Assembly (NCBI GenBank): GCA_016793355.1
Contig: JAEUMG010000043.1
Span: forward strand, 1 to 37,858
Length of the DNA: 37,858 nucleotides
DNA from: Hyphomicrobiales bacterium
GTDB taxonomy: Bacteria; Pseudomonadota; Alphaproteobacteria; Rhizobiales; Aestuariivirgaceae
Direction: 5' to 3'
In this document: positions 1-8,216 of the stretch, piece after piece
Position numbering within the stretch: position 1 is the first letter of the stretch
How the letters are laid out: each line of letters opens with the position of its first letter
Notes under the pieces: generated by a model
What the model was told of the DNA's origin: nothing
The model's input: only the letters and a program-made list of their open reading frames with translations
Databases searched by the model: none
Position numbers and translations under genes: made by a program

Positions 1-1283
1 CCTTGCGCGACATTTCGCGCGACATCAAGAACAACGTGCTCGACAATCTCGACATCTATCTCGAGCGCTATGAGAAGAAGGTGACGGACGTCGGCGGCCA
101 TGTGCATTGGGCCTCGACCGCCGAGGATGCGCGCCAGACCATCATCGGCATTTGCAAGAGCGCCGGTGCCAAGATCATCACCAAGGGCAAGTCGATGATC
201 TCCGAAGAGATCGACTTGAACGAGGCGCTTGAGAAAGCCGGCATGACGCCGGTCGAGACCGACCTTGGCGAATATCTCATCCAGCTTCGCCATGAGCGGC
301 CGAGCCACATCATTGCACCCGCCGTGCATCTGACGCGCGACCAGGTCGAGGCCGATTTCAGGAAGGCCCATACATGGCTTCCGCCGGAGCGCGACCTGAC
401 CGAGATCCCGGCCTTGGTCGAGGAAGCGCGCCAGGTGCTTCGGCAGAAATATCTCGATGCCGATGTCGGCATCACGGGGGCGAATTTCCTGATCGCCGAG
501 ACCGGCACCTCGATCATCGTGACCAATGAGGGCAATGGCGACCTGACCCAGACCTTGCCCAAGGTGCATATCGTCATCGCTTCGATCGAGAAGGTCGTGC
601 CGACGCTCGAGGACGCCGCCACCATTCTCCGCGTGCTGGCGCGCTCGGCGACGGGCCAGGATTTCTCGAACTACACCACGCTCTCGACCGGGCCGCGGCG
701 GCCTGGCGATCCCGACGGCCCGAGCGAATATCACGTGGTGATCCTCGACAATGGCCGCTCGAACGTGTTGGGCACCGAGTTCCAGGACATGCTGCGCTGC
801 ATCCGCTGCGGCGCCTGTCTCAATCACTGCCCGGTCTACCAGGCGGTGGGCGGGCACGCCTATGGATGGGTCTATCCAGGCCCGATCGGCGCGGTGGTGA
901 CGCCGGCTCTGATCGGCATCGCCAAGGCGAAGCACCTGCCCAATGCCTCAAGCTTCTGCGGGCGCTGCGAGGAGGTCTGCCCGATGCGGATCCCCTTGCC
1001 GCATCTGATGCGCAACTGGCGCGAGAAGGAATTCGAGCAGCATTTGACGCCGGCCGCGATGCGCAGCGGCATCCGGTTCTGGGCTTACGCGGCGCGCCAT
1101 CCCAGGCTCTACCGGTGGGGTGCGAGACTGGCGGCGCGGGTGTTGGGCAATCTCGGCCGCAGCAACGGACGGATCGCCAGCCTGCCCTTGGCATCGGGCT
1201 GGACGCGCTTTCGCGACATGCCGGCGCCGCAAGGCCGCACCTTCCTCGATCAGTGGCAGGAACGTCGCAGAGGCACGGAATAG
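1..1283 (+). CDS. lutB: L-lactate oxidation iron-sulfur protein LutB (5' truncated by window edge)
   Basis: Partial gene: the reading frame is open to the window edge and the product (about 426 visible residues) lacks roughly the first 40 residues of the usual 470-480. LutB is a cytoplasmic iron-sulfur subunit of the LutABC L-lactate oxidation system. A LUD domain fills the first two thirds; the glycine-rich GANFLIAETGT segment is typical. A ferredoxin-like module follows with two cysteine clusters, CIRCGACLNHCP near visible residue 264 and CGRCEEVCP near residue 318, each suited to a 4Fe-4S centre. A LUD-domain LutC lies downstream, although a TerC gene separates the two. lutA would be expected just upstream, outside the window. 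The TTG at position 3 is probably not the real start. Family assignment is firm; lactate as substrate is inferred from the family. Confidence 0.93.
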   Translation, partial: LRDISRDIKNNVLDNLDIYLERYEKKVTDVGGHVHWASTAEDARQTIIGICKSAGAKIITKGKSMISEEIDLNEALEKAGMTPVETDLGEYLIQLRHERPSHIIAPAVHLTRDQVEADFRKAHTWLPPERDLTEIPALVEEARQVLRQKYLDADVGITGANFLIAETGTSIIVTNEGNGDLTQTLPKVHIVIASIEKVVPTLEDAATILRVLARSATGQDFSNYTTLSTGPRRPGDPDGPSEYHVVILDNGRSNVLGTEFQDMLRCIRCGACLNHCPVYQAVGGHAYGWVYPGPIGAVVTPALIGIAKAKHLPNASSFCGRCEEVCPMRIPLPHLMRNWREKEFEQHLTPAAMRSGIRFWAYAARHPRLYRWGARLAARVLGNLGRSNGRIASLPLASGWTRFRDMPAPQGRTFLDQWQERRRGTE

Positions 1284-1286
1284 GAG

Positions 1287-1326
1287 CCGGCGCCCCATGC
1301 CTTTCCCCTAAGGCCGGACTTTTTTT
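1287..1326 (+). terminator. possible weak intrinsic terminator after lutB
   Basis: A short stem (CCGGC 1287-1291 with GCCGG 1313-1317) or an alternative one (GCCTT 1299-1303 with AAGGC 1310-1314) is followed by a run of seven T at 1320-1326. The stems are only 5 bp, so this is weak. If real, it separates lutB transcription from the TerC gene downstream. Confidence 0.3.
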
Positions 1327-1490
1327 CTTGATCCAGCCCTTGAAACGGCAGGGATCCCGCGCCATCTCCAGCGCCGCGGGCCGGGCCCCTCTGACGATCA
1401 TGCATATCGTGATGTCGGACCGCATCGGGCGAATACGATGCATGGCTTGGCACAGTCCCATCATTGGGTTTGCCCTCCGAACGGAGCTCA

Positions 1491-2480
1491 ATGATGGATG
1501 TCCTAACCGAAGCCTTTCTCGGCCAGCCGCTGTGGATGTGGCTGGCCTTCCTGACGCTTGTCGCCATGCTTCTGGCCCTGGATCTTGGCATCTTCCACAG
1601 GAGTGCCAAGGCAATCGGGGCACGCGAGAGCCTTGTCCTTTCTGCCTTTTACATGGGACTCGGACTCGCCTTCGGCGGCTTCGTCTGGTGGCAGCTCGGC
1701 GCGCGATCGGGCATGGAATACATGACCGGCTTTGTGATCGAAAAAAGCCTGGCCATGGACAATATCTTCGTCATCGCGACGATTTTCGGATACCTCGCCA
1801 TTCCGCGCGAGTATCAGCACAGGGTTCTGTTCTGGGGTATTCTCGGTGTGATCGTGCTGCGCGCCATCATGATCGGATTGGGGGCGACCATCGTCGCGGA
1901 ATATAGCTGGGTTCTCTACCTCTTCGCCTGCTTTCTCATCCTGACCGGCATAAAGATGATCTGGTGGGCCGACCAGGAAACCGATATCTCCCGCAATCCG
2001 CTGCTGCTGTTTCTCCGGCGCCGCCTCAACGTGACCGAGACACTGCATGGCAACCGATTCTTCGTAAGGCAGCACGACAGCGCCACAGGAAAGAGCAAGA
2101 CCTATGTCACGCCCCTTTTCCTCGCACTGGTTCTGATCGAAGTGGCCGATGTCATTTTCGCAGTCGATTCCGTACCGGCGATCTTTGCCATTACGACGGA
2201 TGCCTATATCGTTTACACGTCCAACATCTTCGCGATTCTTGGATTGAGGGCGTTATATTTCGCGCTGGCCGCCGTCATCCACCGCTTTGCCTTTCTCAAG
2301 CAGGCGCTGGCCGTGCTGCTTGTCTTCATCGGCTCCAAGATTTTCATTGCCGACGCTCTCGGCTGGGCCAAGTTTCCCGCCGAACTGTCGCTTGGCATTA
2401 CATTCGCGATCCTCGCCGCTGGCGTGCTCTACTCCGTCTGGCGCACGCGCAGCCCGGAAAGGGATAGGGCTGCGGCATGA
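1491..2480 (+). CDS. TerC family integral membrane protein
   Basis: A 329-residue polytopic inner-membrane protein with about nine hydrophobic helices. TerC hallmarks are visible: LALDLGIFH early, SLAMDNIFV, and EVADVIFAVDSVPAIFAIT, in which conserved acidic residues lie within membrane helices. TerC/Alx relatives are linked to tellurite resistance, manganese export and metal loading of exported proteins; which applies here is unknown. The ATG at 1491 is preceded by GGAG at 1483-1486; the ATG at 1494 is equally possible, and an upstream TTG at 1464 has no ribosome site. The gene lies between lutB and lutC with gaps of 207 and 60 bases, which is an unusual position. I looked for a yybP-ykoY manganese riboswitch in the 207-base leader and did not recognise one. 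Confidence 0.92.
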   Translation: MMDVLTEAFLGQPLWMWLAFLTLVAMLLALDLGIFHRSAKAIGARESLVLSAFYMGLGLAFGGFVWWQLGARSGMEYMTGFVIEKSLAMDNIFVIATIFGYLAIPREYQHRVLFWGILGVIVLRAIMIGLGATIVAEYSWVLYLFACFLILTGIKMIWWADQETDISRNPLLLFLRRRLNVTETLHGNRFFVRQHDSATGKSKTYVTPLFLALVLIEVADVIFAVDSVPAIFAITTDAYIVYTSNIFAILGLRALYFALAAVIHRFAFLKQALAVLLVFIGSKIFIADALGWAKFPAELSLGITFAILAAGVLYSVWRTRSPERDRAAA

Positions 2481-2540
2481 ACCGGGAACCGCCTGACCAG
2501 GGATTTGCACCACCGGGAAGGCCGGAGTAGAAGCTGCGCC

Positions 2541-3215
2541 ATGACAGCGACACCACGCGAAAAGGTCTTTGCCGCGATCCGTTCGCGTATGCCCAAAACC
2601 GATATCGCCGCGCGCGAAGCGGCCGTCGCCGCGCGCCTGGCGCATCCGCATGCCAATCTTATTCCGGCGCGCGGGCAGGGCGACGATCACCACCGCATCG
2701 CGGTGTTCAGCAAGTACATGGAAGATGTCGGCGGCACGGTGGAAGTGCTCGACGACATCAATGACGTGCCGCAGGCGGTCGCCGCCTATCTGCGCCAGCA
2801 CAATCTGCCGGCCGCGATCAGGCATGGGGCCGATCCGACATTGTCGACCCTGCCCTGGCACCGTGCCGCGCAGCTTGAGGTCGAAGAGGGGCGAGCAAGG
2901 GATAGCGACAAGGCCTCGCTTTCCATGGCCTTTGCCGGCGCGGCGGAATCGGGAACCGTCATCCTCGTTTCCGGCGCCGACAATCCGACGACGCTCAATT
3001 TCCTGCCCGAGGCGCATATCGTGGTGCTGAAGATAGGCGATCTCCATGCGTCCTATGAAGAAGCCTGGACGAAACTGCGCGCGGTCTATGGGCCGGGCAA
3101 CATGCCGCGCACCGTCAACATGATTTCGGGTCCTTCGCGCACCGCCGACATCGAACAGACCATCGTGCGGCCGGCGCATGGACCGAAAGACATGCATGTC
3201 ATTATCATCCGCTAG
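2541..3215 (+). CDS. lutC: LUD-domain lactate utilization protein LutC
   Basis: A 224-residue cytoplasmic protein, the usual size for LutC (LUD domain, formerly DUF162). Family features include the segment with ESGTVILVSGADNPTTLNFLPE in the second half and the C-terminal GPSRTADIEQTIVRPAHGPK stretch, which is typical of LutC. It is thought to work with LutA and LutB in oxidising L-lactate to pyruvate. The ATG at 2541 fits the conserved N-terminus; a GGAG at 2524-2527 lies somewhat far upstream. The end of the gene overlaps the start of the next gene, suggesting coupled translation. The order lutB-terC-lutC suggests that terC was inserted into, or recruited to, the lactate cluster. Confidence 0.9.
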   Translation: MTATPREKVFAAIRSRMPKTDIAAREAAVAARLAHPHANLIPARGQGDDHHRIAVFSKYMEDVGGTVEVLDDINDVPQAVAAYLRQHNLPAAIRHGADPTLSTLPWHRAAQLEVEEGRARDSDKASLSMAFAGAAESGTVILVSGADNPTTLNFLPEAHIVVLKIGDLHASYEEAWTKLRAVYGPGNMPRTVNMISGPSRTADIEQTIVRPAHGPKDMHVIIIR

Positions 3216-3735
3216 CACTGCTGCGGTGATACTGGCGCTTCTGGCGGGACCGGTCGGAGCGGTGCCCTGCGACATCGAGGCCGGCGAAGTGGCGCTCTTC
3301 ATGTGCGAAACCGATCCGCCCGGGCATTTCATCTCTATCTGCGCGGTCGAGGTGAAGCCGGGAGAGGCCTGGAGCGAGGTCCAGTATCGCTTGAGCAGCA
3401 AGGACGAGTTCGAATTCGTCTATCCGGAGGAGTTCTCGGAAGGCGTGGCCGAGAAGCTGTTCTTCTCGCATGACAAGGGGCCGGAGGGCTATAAAGTCTC
3501 GGTGCGCTTCGTCGCGGACGGGACCCGCTATCGCCTGACATCGATAGCCAGGAGCGAGACCGACGGCCATGCGGAGATCATGGTCGAGAATACGCCGCGG
3601 CCGTCGATGACGAAGATCTCCTGTGGCGAGCGGCCGACCCAGTTTCCGGATTATCTGCGAAGGGCGCTGACCTGCGACCCGGAGAATCCGTTCGGCGCGG
3701 CGGGCTGCGCCGAAACGCCACCGATGCGGAAATAG
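3178..3735 (+). CDS. small exported hypothetical protein
   Basis: I do not recognise the family. The product of up to 185 residues begins with a probable Sec signal peptide: basic DRK near the N-terminus, a hydrophobic core (AAVILALLAGPVGA) and a likely cleavage site before VPCDIE. The mature part has six cysteines including CDIE, FMCE and SICAVE, so disulfides in the periplasm are plausible. The GTRYRLTSIAR stretch looks like beta structure. The gene overlaps the end of lutC by 38 bases. The ATG at 3178 keeps the basic n-region; the ATG at 3196 is an alternative with a shorter signal peptide. Neither has a strong ribosome site. The context suggests co-transcription with lutC, but no functional link can be shown. 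Confidence 0.7.
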   Translation: MDRKTCMSLSSASTAAVILALLAGPVGAVPCDIEAGEVALFMCETDPPGHFISICAVEVKPGEAWSEVQYRLSSKDEFEFVYPEEFSEGVAEKLFFSHDKGPEGYKVSVRFVADGTRYRLTSIARSETDGHAEIMVENTPRPSMTKISCGERPTQFPDYLRRALTCDPENPFGAAGCAETPPMRK

Positions 3736-3752
3736 GGCAATGAACAAGATGA

Positions 3753-3844
3753 CCCTCATGCTGAGGTGGCCGCGCAGCGGCCTTCGAAGCATGGGAAGAC
3801 GGTACGCCCTTCGAGGCATCGCCTTCGCGATGCACCTCAGGGCG
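3753..3844. repeat. pair of short palindromic intergenic elements
   Basis: Two consecutive imperfect hairpins. The first (3753-3795) pairs CATGCT with AGCATG outside a GGCCGCGCAGCGGCC-type core. The second (3805-3844) pairs CGCCCT/AGGGCG and GCATCG/CGATGC. Both share the TCGAGG...CCTCAG style of the palindromes at 8164-8204, 36682-36718 and 36876-36910, so they are one dispersed family resembling rhizobial intergenic mosaic elements. The second hairpin ends immediately before the ribosome site of the next gene. Confidence 0.8.
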
Positions 3845-3855
3845 AGGGTAACAAA

Positions 3856-4584
3856 GTGCCGCTGCAGAACCGCGTGACGCCCTGGGGCGAACTCATCGCA
3901 ACGCCCGAGCGCGGTACCATGCTCGGCAATCGCGGCGGCAGATTCCATCGCGATGACAAGACGCTTAGCCGCCGGCGCTGGGCGACGCATCACTGGATCT
4001 GTTGCGAATTGCACTACAAGGACATGCATCACGAGCCGATGGGCAGGGGCTATACCTCGCTCTTCTTCCTCGACGAGGTGACGGCCCTGGCGGCGGGGCA
4101 CCGGCCCTGCTTCTTCTGCCGGCGCCGGGAGGCCAGGCGTTTCATGGCCCTCGATCCCGATGGTTTGAAGCTCGATGCCTTCGACCGGGCATTGCATGAG
4201 GAGCGATTGGCTTCAAGTTCCCTCCACCGCGCGCAGCGCGGGGAGGGTGGCACGCCGCAAGGCGTGACGGGTGGGGTGCATCCGCAGCCACTGCAGGCCG
4301 CCAGTCCCCACCCGGCGCTGACGCGCCACCCTCCCCGAAGCCGGGGAGGGATAATTGGAGACGTGCCGGACGGAACGATGGTCGCGATCGGCGAGGAAGC
4401 CTTCGCGGTGAGGGGCGAGTTTATGCTGCGCTGGTCGCCCGGCGGTTACCTCGATGCCCGAAAGCGCAAGGCCGCCATGCCGTCATTGCTTTTGACTCCA
4501 TCGCGCATCATCGCCATTGTCGCGCGCGGCTATCGGCCGCGCTGGCATCCGTCAGCCGACGTACTTATTGGGGGAGAAGAATGA
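3856..4584 (+). CDS. conserved hypothetical protein carrying an in-frame repeat insertion
   Basis: A 242-residue protein of no function known to me. The N-terminal part (RVTPWGELIATPERGTMLGNRGG, then a tryptophan- and histidine-rich stretch and FFLDEVTALAAGHRPCFFC) looks like a conserved alphaproteobacterial family; the CFFCRR motif may bind metal. The GTG at 3856 is chosen because GAGGG lies at 3844-3848 and the sequence before it is a palindromic repeat, not coding. At 4220-4350 the gene contains a palindromic repeat that stays open in this frame and adds about 43 low-complexity residues (from roughly LHRAQRGEGG to PRSRGGI) before conserved-looking sequence resumes at GDVPDGTMVAIGEEAF. The stop overlaps the next start as ATGA, so the pair is translationally coupled. 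Whether the enlarged protein is functional is unknown. Confidence 0.75.
   Translation: MPLQNRVTPWGELIATPERGTMLGNRGGRFHRDDKTLSRRRWATHHWICCELHYKDMHHEPMGRGYTSLFFLDEVTALAAGHRPCFFCRRREARRFMALDPDGLKLDAFDRALHEERLASSSLHRAQRGEGGTPQGVTGGVHPQPLQAASPHPALTRHPPRSRGGIIGDVPDGTMVAIGEEAFAVRGEFMLRWSPGGYLDARKRKAAMPSLLLTPSRIIAIVARGYRPRWHPSADVLIGGEE
4220..4350. repeat. palindromic repeat element inserted in frame inside a CDS
   Basis: About 131 bp with a hairpin at each end: CCCTCC...GGAGGG (about 4220-4246) and CCCTCCCC...GGGGAGGG (about 4330-4350). An inner outward pair reads GGGTGGGG and CCCCACCC. The architecture matches the element at 37275-37421, which is intergenic. Here it sits within the open reading frame of the 3856-4584 gene without breaking it. 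Confidence 0.85.
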
Positions 4585-5426
4585 AACTTCTGCGTTACGG
4601 CCCGAAGGGCAAGGAAAAGCCGGGCTTGCTGGACAGCGAGGGCCGCATCCGCGACCTGTCGGGCCTGATCGACGATGTGACGGGCGAGGCCGTTTCGCCC
4701 AAGAGCCTCGCGCGGATAAGGAAGGCCAAGCCTGAATCCCTGCCATTGGTGCGCGGCAAGCCGCGCATCGGCGCCTGCATCGCCAATCCGCAGAAATTCA
4801 TCGCCATCGGCCTCAATTATTCCGACCACGCCGCCGAATCCGGCCTGCAGGTGCCGCCCGAGCCGGTGGTCTTTACGAAGCAGGTGAGCTGCCTGTCGGG
4901 GCCTTTCGACGACGTGACCATTCCGCCCAAGTCGAAGAAGTCCGACTGGGAAGTGGAACTCGGCGTTATCATCGGCACCAAGGCCAAGAACATCGCCAAG
5001 CGCGACGCGCTCAAGCACGTGGCCGGCTATTGCACCATCAACGATCTCTCCGAGCGCGAGTTCCAGGCCGAGCGCGCCGGGCAATGGACCAAGGGCAAGT
5101 CCTACGACACCTTCGGCCCCGTGGGCCCATGGCTCGTCACCGCCGATGAGGTCGCCGATCCGCAGAAGCTCGGCATGTGGCTCGACCTCAACGGCAAGCG
5201 CGTCCAGAACGGCTCGACCGCGACCATGGTTTTCGGCGTCGCCCATATCGTCGCCTATCTCTCGCAGTTCTTCACGCTGCTGCCGGGCGATATCATCACC
5301 ACCGGCACGCCGCCGGGCGTCGGCATGGGCATGAAGCCGCAGCGCTTCCTGAAGCCGGGCGATGTCATGCGCCTCGGCATCGATGGGCTGGGCGAGCAGG
5401 AGCAGAGGGTGGTTCGCGACAAGTAG
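4581..5426 (+). CDS. fumarylacetoacetate hydrolase (FAH) family protein
   Basis: A 281-residue cytoplasmic enzyme of the FAH superfamily, which hydrolyses C-C bonds in diketo acids or acts as a hydratase or decarboxylase. Visible features are GLNYSDHA (residues 78-85), the metal-binding E-x-E in DWEVELG (E124 and E126) with D155 in the INDLSERE segment, and TTGTPPGVG near the C-terminus. An N-terminal domain of about 65 residues precedes the catalytic part, as in proteins often labelled ureidoglycolate lyase or 2,4-diketo-3-deoxy-L-sugar acid hydrolase. The exact substrate cannot be read from sequence. Start ATG 4581 has a strong GGGGGAGAAG ribosome site and overlaps the previous stop by four bases. 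A strong terminator follows. Confidence 0.92.
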   Translation: MKLLRYGPKGKEKPGLLDSEGRIRDLSGLIDDVTGEAVSPKSLARIRKAKPESLPLVRGKPRIGACIANPQKFIAIGLNYSDHAAESGLQVPPEPVVFTKQVSCLSGPFDDVTIPPKSKKSDWEVELGVIIGTKAKNIAKRDALKHVAGYCTINDLSEREFQAERAGQWTKGKSYDTFGPVGPWLVTADEVADPQKLGMWLDLNGKRVQNGSTATMVFGVAHIVAYLSQFFTLLPGDIITTGTPPGVGMGMKPQRFLKPGDVMRLGIDGLGEQEQRVVRDK

Positions 5427-5454
5427 CGAGTTCGCGATCATCAAATTGTGACCG

Positions 5455-5483
5455 GCGGCGCCTTTTTGGCGCCGCTTTCATTT
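5455..5483 (+). terminator. intrinsic terminator after the FAH gene
   Basis: A perfect 8-bp GC stem (GCGGCGCC 5455-5462 with GGCGCCGC 5468-5475), a TTTTT loop and a TTTCATTT tail. It ends the unit made of the hypothetical gene and the FAH gene. Confidence 0.85.
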
Positions 5484-5519
5484 AAGCCGATGGCACCTCA
5501 ACGAAAAGCGGAGGCAAGC

Positions 5520-6377
5520 ATGGACCAGAAATTCATCGACCTTTACGACCGCTATACCCACGGCCAGATGAAGCGGCGCGATTTTCTGGAAAGGCTGGCC
5601 GTGCTCGCGGGAGGGACCACGGCCGCCACGGCGCTGCTTTCCGCTCTGCAGAACGACTATGCCAAGGCTGCGCTCGTTGCCGAGGACGATTCGCGGCTTC
5701 ACACCGAAATGGTGTCCTTCGCCGCCGGCGACGCCAAGGCGACGGGCTATCTCGCCAAGCCCGCCAATATCGATAAGGCGCCGGGGGTCATCGTCATCCA
5801 CGAGAATCGCGGGCTCAATCCGCATATCAAGGATGTGGCGCGGCGCATGGCGCTCGAAGGCTTCGTGGTACTCGCCCCCGACTATCTGAGCGAGTTCGGC
5901 GGCACGCCCGCAGACGAGGACCAGGCGCGCGAACAGATCGGCCAGCTCAAGCCGGAATCTCCGATCGCCGTATCGCGCGGCGCGCTCGCCTATCTCGCCG
6001 CGCGTTCGGACGTGAACGGTAAGGTCGGCGCGGTCGGCTTCTGCTGGGGCGGCGGCCAGGTCGGCGCGCTGGCGGTCGCGGAACCGAACCTGGCGGCAGG
6101 CGTCGTCTATTACGGCCGCCAGCCGCCGGCCGACAAAGTGAAGGACATTGAGGCGCCCTTGCTCCTCAATTACGCGGGCATCGATGAGAATGTGAACAAG
6201 GGCATCGCCGCTTTCGAGGAGGCGCTCAAGGCTCACGGCAAGGCTTACGAGCTCTTCATGTATGAGGGCGCCAATCACGCCTTCAACAACGACACCAATG
6301 CGGCCCGCTACAACAAGGAGGCTGCCGATCTCGCCTGGCGGCGGACTGTCGACTTCCTCAAGAAGAATACACCCTGA
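5520..6377 (+). CDS. dienelactone hydrolase family protein with Tat-type leader
   Basis: A 285-residue alpha/beta hydrolase of the dienelactone hydrolase family. The catalytic Cys is C175 in GFCWGGGQ, with D222 (YAGIDEN) and H253 (GANHAF) completing the triad and E95 in the HENRGL motif. The N-terminus has KRRDFLERLAVLAGG at residues 18-32, resembling a twin-arginine export signal preceded by about 18 residues, so a periplasmic location is likely. The ATG at 5520 follows a good GGAGG (5511-5515 region); upstream codons in this frame overlap the terminator and are unlikely to be translated. Substrate unknown; family members open dienelactones or act on esters. It is separated from the FAH gene by a terminator and so is probably transcribed from its own promoter. 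Confidence 0.9.
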   Translation: MDQKFIDLYDRYTHGQMKRRDFLERLAVLAGGTTAATALLSALQNDYAKAALVAEDDSRLHTEMVSFAAGDAKATGYLAKPANIDKAPGVIVIHENRGLNPHIKDVARRMALEGFVVLAPDYLSEFGGTPADEDQAREQIGQLKPESPIAVSRGALAYLAARSDVNGKVGAVGFCWGGGQVGALAVAEPNLAAGVVYYGRQPPADKVKDIEAPLLLNYAGIDENVNKGIAAFEEALKAHGKAYELFMYEGANHAFNNDTNAARYNKEAADLAWRRTVDFLKKNTP

Positions 6378-6395
6378 CGCGGCCCCCGCCGCAGA

Positions 6396-6424
6396 TTGAC
6401 CTTTGCGGCGGGCATTCGTAAACA
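6396..6424 (+). promoter_or_regulatory. candidate sigma70 promoter for lysK, overlapped by a hairpin
   Basis: TTGACC (6396-6401), 17-base spacer, TAAACA (6419-6424); a start site near 6431 would leave a 30-base leader. A 9-bp stem, CCCGCCGCA 6385-6393 with TGCGGCGGG 6404-6412, overlaps the -35 box and may serve as the terminator of the upstream hydrolase gene, though it lacks a T tract. Confidence 0.4.
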
Positions 6425-6460
6425 GCCCGCTTGTTTCAACCACAAGCGCAGCTTCAGAAA

Positions 6461-8116
6461 ATGCCCGCCGATCCAGCCCTTCGCGCCGCCGCCCTCGAAT
6501 CCAAGGCCTGGCCTTTCGAGGAAGCCCGCAAACTGCTGGATCGCATCAAGCGCAAGAAGTCGGCGCCCAGGGAAATCCTGTTCGAGACGGGCTACGGGCC
6601 GTCGGGCCTGCCGCATATCGGCACATTCGGCGAGGTCGCCCGCACCACGATGGTGCGTCACGCCTTCGAGACCATGTCGGATGTGCCGACCAGGCTTTTA
6701 TGCTTTTCCGACGACATGGACGGCCTGCGCAAGGTTCCCGACAATATTCCGAACAAGGAGATGGTGCGCGAGCATCTGGGCCGTCAGCTAACCAAGATTC
6801 CCGATCCCTTCGGCGAGTATGAGAGCTTCGGCCATCACAACAACGCGATGCTGCGCCGCTTTCTCGACCATTACGGATTCGACTACGAATTCGCGAGTTC
6901 GACGGAATATTACGCCGCCGGCCGCTTCGACGCGGCTTTGCTGCTGGTGCTGGAGCGCTATGACGAGATCATGGCGATCATGCTGCCGTCCTTGCGCGAG
7001 GAGCGTTCGCAGACCTATTCGCCCTTCCTTCCCGTTCATCCCAGGACGGGCGTCGTCATGCAGGTGCCGGTGATCGAGAGGAAGCTCGACGCGGGTACGA
7101 TTGTCTGGCGCGATCCCGATACGGCCAAGCAGTATGAGACACCGGTGACCGGCGGCCACTGCAAATTGCAATGGAAGCCGGACTGGGGCATGCGCTGGCA
7201 CGCGCTCGGCGTCGACTACGAAATGGCGGGCAAGGACCTGATCGATTCGGTGAAGCTCTCGAGCAAGATTTGCGCGGCACTCGGCAGCGAGCCGCCGGAA
7301 GGCTTTAATTACGAGCTTTTCCTCGATGAGCGCGGCCAGAAGATTTCGAAGTCGAAGGGCAACGGCCTCACCATCGACGAGTGGCTCGCCTATGCCGATC
7401 CGCAGAGCCTGCAGCTCTTCATGTATAATCGGCCGCGCGAGGCGAAGAAGCTTTATTTCGACGTCATCCCGCGCGCCGTCGACGAGTATCAGAGCTTTCT
7501 CGACGCCTATCCGCGCCAGGATGTGAGGCAGCAGCTGACCAATCCGGTTTGGCACATTCATTCCGGCAGGCCGCCGCAGCCAGAAGTCCTTGTCGCGGAC
7601 GCGAGCGGGCGCAGTCAGGCCGTGTCATTTGCGCTGCTGCTCAATCTTGCGGCCGTCGCCAATGCCGAGACCAAGGATGTGCTTTGGGCCTTTCTGCGCC
7701 GTTATGCGCCGCATGTTTCGCCCGAAACGCATCCGCGCCTCGATGCGCTGGTCGGCTACGCGATCCGCTACTTCCACGACTTCGTGAAGCCGAACAAGAA
7801 GTATCGTCTGCCTACGGAAGAAGAGCGCCAGGCGCTCGCCGAGCTCGATGAGGCCTTGGCTCGATTGCCTTCAGACGCATCCGCCGAAGTCATCCAGCAG
7901 ACGATTTATGATGTCGGCCGCCGCGATCCTTACAAGACCGTGCAGAAAGACGGCTCGACCGGGGTGTCGCTCGCCTGGTTCAATACGCTCTATCAAATTC
8001 TGTTGGGCGAAGAGAAAGGCCCGCGCTTCGGCTCGTTCGTGGCGCTCTACGGCCTCGACAACACGCATACCCTGATCGCCAAGGCGCTGGCGGGAGAGTT
8101 GGTGAAGGGGGAATAG
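6461..8116 (+). CDS. lysK: class I lysyl-tRNA synthetase
   Basis: A 551-residue cytoplasmic enzyme that charges tRNA-Lys with lysine. It is the class I (archaeal/alphaproteobacterial) type, unrelated to the class II LysS of most bacteria. The HIGH-like signature is PHIGT at residues 51-55 and the KMSKS-like signature is KISKSKG at about 294-300. Length and the C-terminal helical region match the family. ATG 6461 fits the family N-terminus; the ribosome site is weak. The gene is monocistronic, with a palindromic repeat after the stop. Possession of this form is a useful clue to the alphaproteobacterial origin of the window. Confidence 0.96.
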   Translation: MPADPALRAAALESKAWPFEEARKLLDRIKRKKSAPREILFETGYGPSGLPHIGTFGEVARTTMVRHAFETMSDVPTRLLCFSDDMDGLRKVPDNIPNKEMVREHLGRQLTKIPDPFGEYESFGHHNNAMLRRFLDHYGFDYEFASSTEYYAAGRFDAALLLVLERYDEIMAIMLPSLREERSQTYSPFLPVHPRTGVVMQVPVIERKLDAGTIVWRDPDTAKQYETPVTGGHCKLQWKPDWGMRWHALGVDYEMAGKDLIDSVKLSSKICAALGSEPPEGFNYELFLDERGQKISKSKGNGLTIDEWLAYADPQSLQLFMYNRPREAKKLYFDVIPRAVDEYQSFLDAYPRQDVRQQLTNPVWHIHSGRPPQPEVLVADASGRSQAVSFALLLNLAAVANAETKDVLWAFLRRYAPHVSPETHPRLDALVGYAIRYFHDFVKPNKKYRLPTEEERQALAELDEALARLPSDASAEVIQQTIYDVGRRDPYKTVQKDGSTGVSLAWFNTLYQILLGEEKGPRFGSFVALYGLDNTHTLIAKALAGELVKGE

Positions 8117-8160
8117 CACGATCCCGCCCTGAGCTGTCCGCCGGGAGGCGGGCCTCGGAG

Positions 8161-8206
8161 GGCCTCATGGTTCGAGGGCGGCTGCGCCGCCACCTCACCA
8201 TGAGAA
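8161..8206. repeat. short palindromic intergenic element
   Basis: Hairpin with outer arms CTCATGGT (8164-8171) and ACCATGAG (8197-8204) around a GGCGG/CCGCC core. It belongs to the same TCGAGG...CCACCTCA family as 3753-3844 and 36876-36910. It lies between the convergent lysK and repressor genes and could also act as a bidirectional transcription stop, although there is no T run. Confidence 0.75.
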
Positions 8207-8216
8207 CGCTGTTGTA

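Noticed and set aside
1284-1490. yybP-ykoY manganese riboswitch before the TerC gene
   Set aside because: Such riboswitches often precede TerC genes, but I could not find its conserved segments in this leader.
866-1906. 346-residue plus-strand open frame crossing lutB and TerC
   Set aside because: It lies in a different frame from two clearly conserved genes, spans the gap between them, and its composition is that of a high-GC shadow frame.
2253-3401. 382-residue minus-strand open frame opposite terC-lutC
   Set aside because: Antisense to well-supported genes; no recognisable motif; typical of high-GC third-position bias.
5478-6443. 321-residue minus-strand open frame opposite the dienelactone hydrolase
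   Set aside because: Shadow of a gene with intact catalytic triad; no domain seen in the antisense product.
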